DNA of 64,000 nt from Pseudoalteromonas rubra. Lineage in GTDB: Bacteria; Pseudomonadota; Gammaproteobacteria; Enterobacterales; Alteromonadaceae. Each line of letters opens with the position of its first letter. The first letter of the stretch is position 1. Made by a program: the position numbers and the translations under genes. Shown here one piece after another: positions 16,153 to 24,650 of the stretch. The stretch is from contig NZ_CP013612.1 in assembly GCF_001482385.1 (NCBI RefSeq), positions 186,001 through 250,000 of the forward strand, written 5' to 3'. The notes under the pieces are model-generated. The model was not told the origin of the DNA, did not search any database, and saw nothing but the letters and a program-made list of their open reading frames with translations.

Positions 16153-16240
16153 AGTTGTTCTCCTAACAAGGTAAGACAGCTAATGAGCTGTCGAAAAAAA
16201 TGTCTAGTCCCAAACTGATGCGCCAGGCTAGACCGGATAA

Positions 16241-16299
16241 TATGTATACTAGTACACATACTGATGTATCACAATGTACATATGTATATTGTGATACAT
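16241..16299. promoter_or_regulatory. Double palindromic operator of the RES/Xre operon
   Basis: Two dyads lie about 90-150 bases upstream of the antitoxin start. The first is a 20-mer (16241-16260) with halves TATGTATACT and AGTACACATA. The second is a 36-base inverted repeat (16264-16299) with 12-base outer arms ATGTATCACAAT / ATTGTGATACAT and an inner TACATATGTA, with a single mismatched pair. Both share TGTAT-type half-sites. Autoregulation by the antitoxin is the natural reading. Confidence 0.75.
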
Positions 16300-16500
16300 T
16301 TGACTGAGTAATTTGGTGCATTTGTAATGTGCGTGAATTAAGAAGGTGTTTATGCACTAGGTCATTCCCAGTTTTTTGAGTTTGTCCCTAATAAATATAA
16401 TCAGTGGTGCAGGTTGTTGCGACTATAAGAATGATTAAAACATTGGCCCAGACTATGAGCTCGGTTAGACTATGCGCTTTTTGATGTACGGGATAATGTG

Positions 16501-17121
16501 ATGGAATTAACGGCTTGGTTGAGTTTGGCGTTTATATGTTGTGTGGGGGCTATGTCTCCGGGGCCAAGTTTGGCCGTTGTGTTGCGTTACAGCCTTTATC
16601 ACAGTGCTCAGCATGGGATTGTTGCGAGTTTGTCTCATGGCTTGGGGGTGGGGATTTACGCCAGCTTATCTTTACTGGGATTGGCGAGTTTGATTGAGCA
16701 GTTTCCTCTGGTCTATCAAGGTCTGGTATATGCTGGTGCTGCCTATCTTGCCTATATGGGTTACAAAATACTCACGAGTAAAAGCAGTGGCATTAAGGTT
16801 GCTAAAGAGCATGATGCGAAGAGCTATGTTGCAGCGGCAAAAGATGGTTTTGCCATTGCCTTTTTAAATCCTAAACTGGCAATTTTTTTCCTCGCGTTGT
16901 TTTCACAATTTATCGATCCCGAAGCGCTCACTCTTAAGATCGCAGTGATTATGTGTATGACTGTGTTGGTGATTGACGCGCTGTGGTATTTCTTTGTGTC
17001 TGTCGTCACAGCCTCTGCCAGGGAGCGATTCGACTTAACTGCAAAACAAGCCATCATTGATAAGCTACTAGGCTGCGCTTTTCTGCTATTGGCTGCCCGG
17101 GTTGTTTATCAAACCATCTAG
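16501..17121 (+). CDS. LysE/RhtB-family amino-acid exporter
   Basis: An integral inner-membrane protein of about 206 residues with six hydrophobic segments and the LysE-family opening SPGPSLAVVLRYSLYHSAQHGIVASLSHGLGVGIYASLSLLG. Members export amino acids or homoserine-lactone-like compounds by proton exchange. The substrate cannot be read from sequence. The start may be the ATG at 16501 or the adjacent GTG at 16498. It is monocistronic, and its stop is four bases from the stop of the convergent PilZ-like gene. Confidence 0.85.
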   Translation: MELTAWLSLAFICCVGAMSPGPSLAVVLRYSLYHSAQHGIVASLSHGLGVGIYASLSLLGLASLIEQFPLVYQGLVYAGAAYLAYMGYKILTSKSSGIKVAKEHDAKSYVAAAKDGFAIAFLNPKLAIFFLALFSQFIDPEALTLKIAVIMCMTVLVIDALWYFFVSVVTASARERFDLTAKQAIIDKLLGCAFLLLAARVVYQTI

Positions 17122-17124
17122 CGC

Positions 17125-17778
17125 TTAGTGCCAGCCATGCAACCGGACATAATTGCTGACCACAAAGACTTTTAGTGTTGGACTTACCACGGTGTAATGA
17201 TCGAATTTCAACGCCAGTCGATGTGACCCCCGGCTGGCGACTGATGCGATATCCACATGGATACATTGTCCGTTTGGTAGCACCAGACTTGCGCCGCGCA
17301 CAGTAAACATCTCTTCATACTGCGATGCGTTGAGCGGGAAAGTACAGATGCGGGCACCAGTGAGTGACAAAGAATCGACATGAAAAGATGCCCGGGGAAA
17401 GTTCAGCAATAACCGTACAGACGGATAGGGTGTAAATCGCCAACTGCGCGGCATGCCATGCCCTTCGACGATATGCGGCAGGTCGTCAATAATGGATAGC
17501 AGCGTTTGGTGATCCGGATGCCACTGACTGTTATTTTGACTAAACGCAGGGCTCATTGGTTGAGTTGGAAAGTCAACGATATTGGCTGTTTGCAAATGTG
17601 AATCGAGCAGACGCTCAGTTTGGGCGTAACTGGCCTCATGCTGGGCGAGTTCCTCAAGCAAGTCACTGGTAAAAGCCTTCAACTCATTACACAAATTGGC
17701 GTGTGCCTGAAATAAATCTAGCTGAGATGTTTCCACCACCAGGTGAATATAGTCCAGCTCATCCTGTGTCAGATCCAT
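17125..17778 (-). CDS. PilZ-like domain protein
   Basis: The N-terminal half (about 90 residues) is helical and acidic with no recognised domain. The C-terminal half has a PilZ-like pattern: an Arg-rich start (PRSWRFTPYPSVRLLL), then DSLSLTGARI, which fits the D/N-x-S-x-x-G signature of c-di-GMP-binding PilZ domains, followed by beta strands. The first signature (RxxxR) is only partly met, so binding of c-di-GMP is uncertain. The ATG at 17778 is a guess; a GTG four codons upstream is possible. It follows the MocR regulator on the same strand by 76 bases. Confidence 0.5.
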   Translation of the reverse strand: MDLTQDELDYIHLVVETSQLDLFQAHANLCNELKAFTSDLLEELAQHEASYAQTERLLDSHLQTANIVDFPTQPMSPAFSQNNSQWHPDHQTLLSIIDDLPHIVEGHGMPRSWRFTPYPSVRLLLNFPRASFHVDSLSLTGARICTFPLNASQYEEMFTVRGASLVLPNGQCIHVDIASVASRGSHRLALKFDHYTVVSPTLKVFVVSNYVRLHGWH

Positions 17779-17854
17779 GATAGTAATCACCGCATAATTC
17801 GTAGTTTAAAAATTAAGCAGGTTTTGTACCAGTTTTAGTTTCATCTTTGACTGA

Positions 17855-19243
17855 TTATTGACACCTATTCTGGATGGCGAGCTGAGCAAAACAAACAAGC
17901 TGTGATTCAATTTCTGAGCTCAGGCATTGACCAAAGTTAAGCCGAACATAGTTATGGTAGAGGTCAGTTGTCGAAAACGCATCGCCACAGAGGATATAAA
18001 TCTGTTCATCACGCAGTTGTGCCTGAAGTTGCTGAGTATCGACCTGCGGCAACTCAAACCACAATACCAGCCCACCCTGCGGACGGTTAAGTTTGATGTT
18101 CGCTGGCAGCAATTGTATCAAAATCTGGATGTATCGGTTGCATTGTAAGGCAAGCGACTGGTTGAGTTTTTTCAGATAGCGGGCGTAATGCCCCGCGCTG
18201 ATATAATCTGCCAGTGCCAGCTGGAGCGGTCGATTACACCCCAAAGAGCGAACCCGGATCAGGTCGCTATAGGTTTGGTGAAAACGTCCGGGTGCACACC
18301 AGCCAAGCCTGAACCCCGGCGCCAGTGTTTTGGAAATACTGCTGCACCAAATTATCCAGCCGTCTTCATCAAAATGCTTTACAGGCAGCGGCGTTGTGCC
18401 TGTGTGGCTGAGTTCCCGATAGACATCGTCTTCGATCACCGGGATTTGGTATTGCTTTGCCATCCATGCGAGAGACTGTTTTTGCTGTGTGCTGAGGCTG
18501 TGGCCAGTTGGGTTTTGAAAGTTAGCGCTGATCAGACAGGCCGCAATTTTTTGTCCGGCCATGGCGTTTTCTAACTGGACCAGATCTATGCCATCCTGGT
18601 TACTTGGGACTTCCAGCACTTGCCTGCCCATTACGCTCAGTGTATCCAGCAAGCCCGTGTAGCATGGTGAGGGTACTGCTATCACATCCTGTTCTTTGGT
18701 CGTGATCTCCAGCGCTGTTTTGACCGCATCCAGACAGCCCTGTGTGATGATCAACGCCTGTTCCTGCAACATAAAGCCTTGCATTTGGAGGTGCTCTGAC
18801 AGTGCGCGTCTCAATGTTGGCTCACCGAGTGGGTCGCCATAATTAAACATGCTGAGGTTGCCTCGCATCGTCCGGTTCAGTGAGGAACGCAGTTGTTGCG
18901 TATCTATCAGGCTGGTGTCGAGTTGTGCGGTGGCAAACCCCGACCTGAGTCGTCGTGGTGGGGTTTTAGGTAACGCACTGATTTGGGCATCAAATTGTGC
19001 GTGTTCAGTGAGTGGTACTGGCGTATGTTCTGAGCAGGGAAAAAAGCCGCGTTTGGGATCTGCGCGAATGTAGCCGAGAGACTCAAGATACCTATAACAC
19101 GCCAGTGCCGTGGTCATACTGACCTGATGCAGGGCACTGAGCTGACGTAATGAAGGCAATGGCTGATCTTGTGGATATTCCCCGTCGTCCATGGCGCAGA
19201 TAAACTGCGCTGCTAACACTTTGTATTTTGCCTGCTTGCTCAT
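17855..19243 (-). CDS. MocR-type regulator (GntR HTH plus aminotransferase fold)
   Basis: The 462-residue protein has a GntR winged helix at residues 1-70 (PLPSLRQLSALHQVSMTTALACYRYLESLGYI) joined to a fold-type I aminotransferase domain with the PLP lysine in SSISKTLAPGFRLGW. MocR proteins sense PLP or amino-compound imines and regulate nearby metabolic genes, often PLP enzymes or transporters. It is divergent from a PLP-dependent decarboxylase gene 86 bases away, the most likely target. Direct repeats in the gap support this. Confidence 0.85.
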   Translation of the reverse strand: MSKQAKYKVLAAQFICAMDDGEYPQDQPLPSLRQLSALHQVSMTTALACYRYLESLGYIRADPKRGFFPCSEHTPVPLTEHAQFDAQISALPKTPPRRLRSGFATAQLDTSLIDTQQLRSSLNRTMRGNLSMFNYGDPLGEPTLRRALSEHLQMQGFMLQEQALIITQGCLDAVKTALEITTKEQDVIAVPSPCYTGLLDTLSVMGRQVLEVPSNQDGIDLVQLENAMAGQKIAACLISANFQNPTGHSLSTQQKQSLAWMAKQYQIPVIEDDVYRELSHTGTTPLPVKHFDEDGWIIWCSSISKTLAPGFRLGWCAPGRFHQTYSDLIRVRSLGCNRPLQLALADYISAGHYARYLKKLNQSLALQCNRYIQILIQLLPANIKLNRPQGGLVLWFELPQVDTQQLQAQLRDEQIYILCGDAFSTTDLYHNYVRLNFGQCLSSEIESQLVCFAQLAIQNRCQ

Positions 19244-19282
19244 CTGTTATCTAAAAAATCATATTTTTTGTATCTGTTACCT
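19242..19282. promoter_or_regulatory. Direct repeats between MocR gene and decarboxylase gene
   Basis: ATCTGTTATCT (19242) and ATCTGTTACCT (19272) are direct repeats with a 30-base period, about three helical turns, flanking a perfect dyad AAAAAAT-CAT-ATTTTTT at 19253-19269. MocR proteins are known to bind spaced direct repeats, so this is a good operator candidate for the divergent pair. The first repeat overlaps the regulator start codon. Confidence 0.5.
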
Positions 19283-19329
19283 TTTTTCTATCACGTTACA
19301 GTGAGAGCGTAAAGTTAAAAGGAGCCATC

Positions 19330-20709
19330 ATGCATTCATTATTTTCTCAGCCGTTACCAACCTATACGCAGTTGCTTGCTGCGCTGGAGCAAGCATGCAA
19401 TGAGTTTAGGGACTCGCTTGATACCCGCAGGGTAAGTAATCCGAACGTTTGTCTGGAAGCACGAACGCTCGGCGAACAGCCTGCGGGATTCGAGGCATTC
19501 AGCCAGATTTTTAACGATGAAATCGCACCACAGCTTTCAGCCAGTAACGGCGGGCGTTACTGGGGCTTTGTCACTGGGGGTGCCAATCCTGTTGCGACTT
19601 ATGCTGACTGGCTGGTCACCTTGTATAACCAAAATGTATCGAAAGGTGGAGATTCGGTTGCAAGCCAGGTAGAACGTCAGACTATCAAGTGGTTAACTGA
19701 ACTATTTGAGCTTCCTGCGATGTTTGAGGGGGTGATGACCACAGGTGCGACAGCCGCGAATGTGTTGGGCGCAATGACTGCCAGACAGGAAGCCGGACTG
19801 AGACAAGGAATAGACGTTGCGAAAGTCGGAAGCAAAGATCTGGACTGTACTGTATTAGCCGCGACGCCGCATGCCAGTATGGTTAAAGCGCTTGGGCTGG
19901 CTGGGCTGGGCCAGGAAACCTGGGTCCAGATTGCCCGAGAACCCGGCACCGAAGCCATGGACATACACGACCTGGCCCGCAAGCTGAGTGAGTGTGATAG
20001 TCCGGGAAAAATCGTGATTGCCAGTGCTGCAACGGTGACAGGAACAGATTATGACGATCTTACTCAGGTAGCGCAGCTATGTCGCCGACATAAGGCCTGG
20101 TTACATGTGGATGGTGCATTTGGTATTTTCGAGCGACTACTTACGGGCCCAAATGGCAAAACACAGGGGATTGAACTGGCAGACAGCATAACACTGGACT
20201 GCCATAAATGGTTAAATGTGCCCTATGATTGCGGCGTATTTTTGACTCGCCATCCGCATACTTTGTTTGCAACTTGCAATGTGGATGCACCTTATCTGGC
20301 AAACAGTGAAGAGGCGTTTCCTTTTATGTCTTTGGGGATTGAAAACTCAAGACGCTTCAGAGCGTTGCCTGTCTGGGCTACTTTGCTCGCTTATGGCAAA
20401 CAAGGTATCAAGGTGCAGATCCAACGTAATGTGGCACAGGCTGCGACTTTGGCTAACTGGATTGACGCCTCACCAGCATATGAACTGGTGAAAGCCTGTG
20501 AGCTGAATGTGGTTGTGTTCTCGGCCAGCGCAGCAAATGCTCATGATACGGAGGCTCTGTTAGCACAGTTAAACGAAGCTGGTCAGGTGTTTATGACGCC
20601 TGGCAGATGGCAGGGAAGCCCTGTGATACGGTGTGCATTTAGTAACTGGCGTACTGAACAACGAGATGTCGAGTTAGCCATTGCTGAACTATCCAGGTTA
20701 GCAAAGTAA
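19330..20709 (+). CDS. PLP-dependent group II decarboxylase family protein
   Basis: The 459-residue cytoplasmic enzyme has the layout of the aromatic-amino-acid/glutamate decarboxylase family: GGRYWGFVTGGANPVA near residue 80, TTGATAANVLGAMTARQEAG near 140, LHVDGAFG with the PLP-pyridine Asp, and the PLP lysine in DCHKWLNVPYDCG at about residue 293. The substrate cannot be assigned. Such proteins next to a MocR regulator may decarboxylate or otherwise process an amino acid sensed by that regulator. AAAAGGAGCCATC precedes the ATG. Confidence 0.85.
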   Translation: MHSLFSQPLPTYTQLLAALEQACNEFRDSLDTRRVSNPNVCLEARTLGEQPAGFEAFSQIFNDEIAPQLSASNGGRYWGFVTGGANPVATYADWLVTLYNQNVSKGGDSVASQVERQTIKWLTELFELPAMFEGVMTTGATAANVLGAMTARQEAGLRQGIDVAKVGSKDLDCTVLAATPHASMVKALGLAGLGQETWVQIAREPGTEAMDIHDLARKLSECDSPGKIVIASAATVTGTDYDDLTQVAQLCRRHKAWLHVDGAFGIFERLLTGPNGKTQGIELADSITLDCHKWLNVPYDCGVFLTRHPHTLFATCNVDAPYLANSEEAFPFMSLGIENSRRFRALPVWATLLAYGKQGIKVQIQRNVAQAATLANWIDASPAYELVKACELNVVVFSASAANAHDTEALLAQLNEAGQVFMTPGRWQGSPVIRCAFSNWRTEQRDVELAIAELSRLAK

Positions 20710-20718
20710 AGGGAAATG

Positions 20719-20746
20719 GCGATCCCTTCAGATGTGAAGGGATCGC
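20719..20746. terminator. Convergent hairpin after the decarboxylase gene
   Basis: A 12-bp perfect stem (GCGATCCCTTCA / TGAAGGGATCGC) with a GATG loop lies between the decarboxylase stop and the convergent lipoprotein stop. There is no long T run, but the stem is strong and its position suits a bidirectional terminator. Confidence 0.7.
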
Positions 20747-20759
20747 ACATGGAGTCTAC

Positions 20760-23700
20760 TTAGCGGCGCATATCTGCATCAAATCGCATATATGAGCTGG
20801 TTGGGTCGTTTTCAGTGGCTGGGTCCGGTTCCATCATTTTCAGCACAGACACTTTCCAGCCATCATCGAGCATTGAGCTTGGCGAAATGACATAACCTTC
20901 AGCACTGAGTCCGGAAGCTGGGGTGTTTGCCATCAGCATCAGTTGCCCTTGATTCACAGACCAGGTAAAGGCACGTGTTTTACCCTCTGTGACCATCTCG
21001 GCTAAGTTCCCGCTATGGAACTCCACATACATAGTCTGATCGCCATTGATAAGCGCATAGCGTTCATACATCAGAGTGTGGCTATCGAACATAGGTTGAC
21101 CAGACATAGGTTTAACACGCTGTACTATGCCCAAGTCATTGCCATCTTTCCACTGGATCACATCGCCGTTCAGGAACATGGCGAATCGCGTGTCACTGTC
21201 TGCGAGCTGATTCAGTTCAAACGTTAACTCAGTTTGGCCCGTGCTGGCATCATAGCTAAAGCTACCATAGTTGATTCCAGCCATGGCTGAATCGGCGCTC
21301 TCATAGTCAGCCTCAAAAAACTTATTATCGGGCATAAATGCCGTTACCCAGATCCGACCCTGATCGAGCGGATACTCCACATAAGCACCCACCAAGGGGT
21401 TATTTGCGTCGGCCAGTCGGGTGAAGGTGAACGGGGGCTCACCCTCAACATCAACTGTCAGACTGTTACCATCGATCATCATGGTGTGTTTGAGCTCAGA
21501 ATCAAATCCATACGAGCCATTAGCGTCAAAAATCATATCGACCATAAATTCGCCAGTGCTGTCATTCCAGCTGGCATAACCGACTTCCAGACCTGCCATC
21601 GCATCAGGTGTATCATCTGATTTAAGTTCCATATGGACCCATTTACCGTCGCGGATCACGACCACAAAGTCGGGCTCGTTGGGGTCATACCAGGCGCCGT
21701 TAAGTGGGTCGGTTGAGTAAACTGGCACAGGGTGGGTTATCATATTGGCCTTACTCGCTGCCTGACCATTAAGGTAGTAGGTCATTTCCTCACCTTGCTC
21801 GCAGTTGGTATCTAATGGGTAATTACAGACCTTAATATAGTCGCGATCAAAGCCTTTCAGGTCACTCACAGTGACCGATCCAGACTCATCAGAATGTAGC
21901 TTGCCTGATTTAACAGAGTAAGTGCCTATTTCGCTAAAGTTACTGTCGCGGATTACCCGGGTAAAGGTGTCTTCGTCGCTGTAATTCAGGAAGTAGTATT
22001 TTATCTCAGCCTGAAAACCGCCGTTCAGGATGTGGAAAATACGGTTATCCATCCACATATAATCAAATTGGGTAAAGGTCGTACCAGTTTTCACGTACTT
22101 GAGCATGTAACTGGAACCCGGGCCCGGATCAAATGAATTAGTAAAGCTATGGCGTACATACCAGCTGCTGTTATCCATAGAGATAACCTCATAGTGATTA
22201 CTGCCAACGACTGAGCAGCTCTCGGGCGTTGCGCCTTCAGGGCACTGATGGACATTCCGCTGATTCATGCTGTCATAGTAGGTATTGAGCGACAAGGAGC
22301 GACCATCAATTTCCCAAACCTGAGTGTACTTGTTCAGCTGTAAATAGCTGACACCATTGACATAGTTGTCAAAGAAATAGTTTTGCGGCAGGTTTTCGCC
22401 ATAGTAAGGCACAAAGCGCCCTTGTGCCATCGCATTGTTCAGGGTGACACTTTGCTCAGGCATTATGATGCCTGTGCGGTGGCGGTGCGTCATTGACGCC
22501 ATTTTGTCTGGTTCAGTGGCCACAGCATCATCAGTGATGGCCCAGAATTGGAAGCCATTTTGCAGTGATTTTAACAACCAGTAAGTGAGCGTTTGTGCTT
22601 CCATAGTGTCAGTTTTGGCAAGCATCACAACCAGGTTATTGGCACTCACTTGCCAGCTAAAATCACGCTCGGTGCCATCTGGTAAGGTAGATTTGCCGGT
22701 GCCATCCTGGTTGAACATCATCTTGCCTGTTTGCGGTAGATAGTACTCGTTGCCGGTTTCACCCGCCATCAGGTAGTACATTTGGTCAAAGTGCCACACT
22801 CCTTGCATTTGCGCCGCTGTGGGGGTAATGGTGTTGCCACGCACAACCATAGTAAAGTCTTCAGTGTCAGATACATCCGCATTTAAAACAGTATCATCAT
22901 CGGCTTTGATCTCATCTCGCACGCCAGTCAGGCTGATTGCTTTGGCAAAGTCATTGTCATCGTAAATGCTAAAAGTTGCAGTTTTGTACCGTGAGTAGCA
23001 GGTATAGTTCATGCCTTCGGTATTTTTACAACTGTGCCTGGGGGAGAAAATACCGTCACCAAAAACAATACTCACTGCTCCGTCAGTCGCCTGTGTCCAG
23101 GTGATGGCACCGCTGGTATGATCGGTGAACGTACCTGTGCCGTCCTCGTTTAATGTCATTTCTGTAAAGTGGCTGCGGAAGTATCGTGTTGAACCAATCA
23201 GGTAGGAACCAACAATGGAGCCTTCACCATTATCAACAAGTTTGTCGTCGTTTTTGATCGACTCTTTGGTTGTCTCAATTAACGTTGGATCGGAGTCATT
23301 GATTGTATTCGTTAGCTCATCAATAGCACCTTGGTTTGAAACCAGTTCGAAGGTATTGTTTACCCCCGTGGGCAATGAGAATTTGGTATCGCCGCTGCCA
23401 TCGACAACCAGTTTTATCAGTGCTGATAAGGTCAGTTTTTCGTTGGCATCAACACCGACCAGGGCATTGTTCAGCTCGTCCGTGGTTTGCGGTACACCGC
23501 CCACTGAACGTGTAACCAATGCATACTCCGCAGTTGTTACATTGGTGATGTTCACACCAAAGTTTTCGCTGCTATTGACTATACCATCATCACCAGCCTG
23601 AGTAGCGACAGCTGCAAAACTCTCCAGCTGCGAATAGAATTCGACATTCTCCTGGTTGGTTCCACCATTGGCCTGGATGCGGATGAGTCGGTTAACGGCG

Positions 23701-24254
23701 GAATCATCAACATCAAGCTGAATGGTGTAAGTACCATCGTTACCTGCGGTCGCCGGGAAGGATTCATCGCCTACGTAGACCATCAAAGAGGCATTTGCGA
23801 CCGGTGCATCGGTCACTATACCGTTAAGTGTGACTGATCTCACCAAGCGTTTTACTGTGAAACTTTTCGTGGCTGTGGAAGTTGCCCCATCGTCATCTGT
23901 TACGGTCACCGCAATAGTCATAGCGGTATCTGTGGTTACTTCGGGCGTAGTGAAGCTGACATCGCTGGTGGTGCTGTTGTTTAATGTCGTTGTCGGGCCT
24001 GATGTGATACTCCAGCTGTAGCTGGCGATTTCGCCATCGCTGTCTGTCGCATTGGCTTTAAGCGATACTGCCGTTTGCTCAAGTGCTTCGCTATCGCCAG
24101 TAATACTGACCGAGGGCGCTTGGTTTTGTACACCAGGGTCTGGGTTAGGATCTGGGTTAGGGTTGGGTGATGGGCCGCTATCTGATGAGCCACCGCACCC
24201 AGCCAATATGGCTGTCAAGCCAGAGGCTATTAGTAATAATTTGAGACTTTTCAT
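20760..24254 (-). CDS. Large lipoprotein with PKD/Ig-like domain and repeated beta modules
   Basis: The 1164-residue protein starts with a lipoprotein signal peptide (MKSLKLLLIASGLTAILAGC, lipobox LAGC), then an Asn-Pro-Asp linker, a PKD/REJ-type Ig-like domain at about 45-140 (DSDGEIASYSW to VTVTDDDGAT), a carboxypeptidase-regulatory-like strand set (VTDAPVANASLMVYVGDE) and about 900 residues of beta-rich sequence. Within this are recurrent LNEDGTGTF / FNQDGTGKS-type strands followed by a TWTQ / FSWQ strand, suggesting several lipocalin-like modules. It is probably exposed on the cell surface. The Met at 24254 is chosen for the lipobox and AGGTG upstream. The function is unknown. It is divergent from a CadC-like regulator. 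Confidence 0.7.
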   Translation of the reverse strand: MKSLKLLLIASGLTAILAGCGGSSDSGPSPNPNPDPNPDPGVQNQAPSVSITGDSEALEQTAVSLKANATDSDGEIASYSWSITSGPTTTLNNSTTSDVSFTTPEVTTDTAMTIAVTVTDDDGATSTATKSFTVKRLVRSVTLNGIVTDAPVANASLMVYVGDESFPATAGNDGTYTIQLDVDDSAVNRLIRIQANGGTNQENVEFYSQLESFAAVATQAGDDGIVNSSENFGVNITNVTTAEYALVTRSVGGVPQTTDELNNALVGVDANEKLTLSALIKLVVDGSGDTKFSLPTGVNNTFELVSNQGAIDELTNTINDSDPTLIETTKESIKNDDKLVDNGEGSIVGSYLIGSTRYFRSHFTEMTLNEDGTGTFTDHTSGAITWTQATDGAVSIVFGDGIFSPRHSCKNTEGMNYTCYSRYKTATFSIYDDNDFAKAISLTGVRDEIKADDDTVLNADVSDTEDFTMVVRGNTITPTAAQMQGVWHFDQMYYLMAGETGNEYYLPQTGKMMFNQDGTGKSTLPDGTERDFSWQVSANNLVVMLAKTDTMEAQTLTYWLLKSLQNGFQFWAITDDAVATEPDKMASMTHRHRTGIIMPEQSVTLNNAMAQGRFVPYYGENLPQNYFFDNYVNGVSYLQLNKYTQVWEIDGRSLSLNTYYDSMNQRNVHQCPEGATPESCSVVGSNHYEVISMDNSSWYVRHSFTNSFDPGPGSSYMLKYVKTGTTFTQFDYMWMDNRIFHILNGGFQAEIKYYFLNYSDEDTFTRVIRDSNFSEIGTYSVKSGKLHSDESGSVTVSDLKGFDRDYIKVCNYPLDTNCEQGEEMTYYLNGQAASKANMITHPVPVYSTDPLNGAWYDPNEPDFVVVIRDGKWVHMELKSDDTPDAMAGLEVGYASWNDSTGEFMVDMIFDANGSYGFDSELKHTMMIDGNSLTVDVEGEPPFTFTRLADANNPLVGAYVEYPLDQGRIWVTAFMPDNKFFEADYESADSAMAGINYGSFSYDASTGQTELTFELNQLADSDTRFAMFLNGDVIQWKDGNDLGIVQRVKPMSGQPMFDSHTLMYERYALINGDQTMYVEFHSGNLAEMVTEGKTRAFTWSVNQGQLMLMANTPASGLSAEGYVISPSSMLDDGWKVSVLKMMEPDPATENDPTSSYMRFDADMRR

Positions 24255-24650
24255 AAACACACCTGTTTTATTTAGCGAAATGAACTCGCCTTTCCTTTGG
24301 TTATTTAGTGAGCAGGGTAAGCATAGTTTATAAGTCGAAAAAGTGAACTTTAAATGGCCAGAAATCTCAGTAATACCAGTGATACAGGCTATTGTATGCA
24401 ATTTCCTTCATAGGAATTGAGCTTTGACCGAATTTTGTTCAGGTGAGGTGGGTTTTTGCAATGATTTTTCACTGGCGGGTTGCAAAGCAATGAGATGATC
24501 ATAGACTAAACCCTAACGTGTTTCGTCATGGTTTCCCTCGCTGTCGGCGAGTGCAAAGACGTAATAGCAAAAGAATAATAACGAGCCCAAATTTGCCAGC
24601 TTTGAGCTACCTACTGGGTAGTGACATGGCAGAGGGTTGACGAGAAATCC

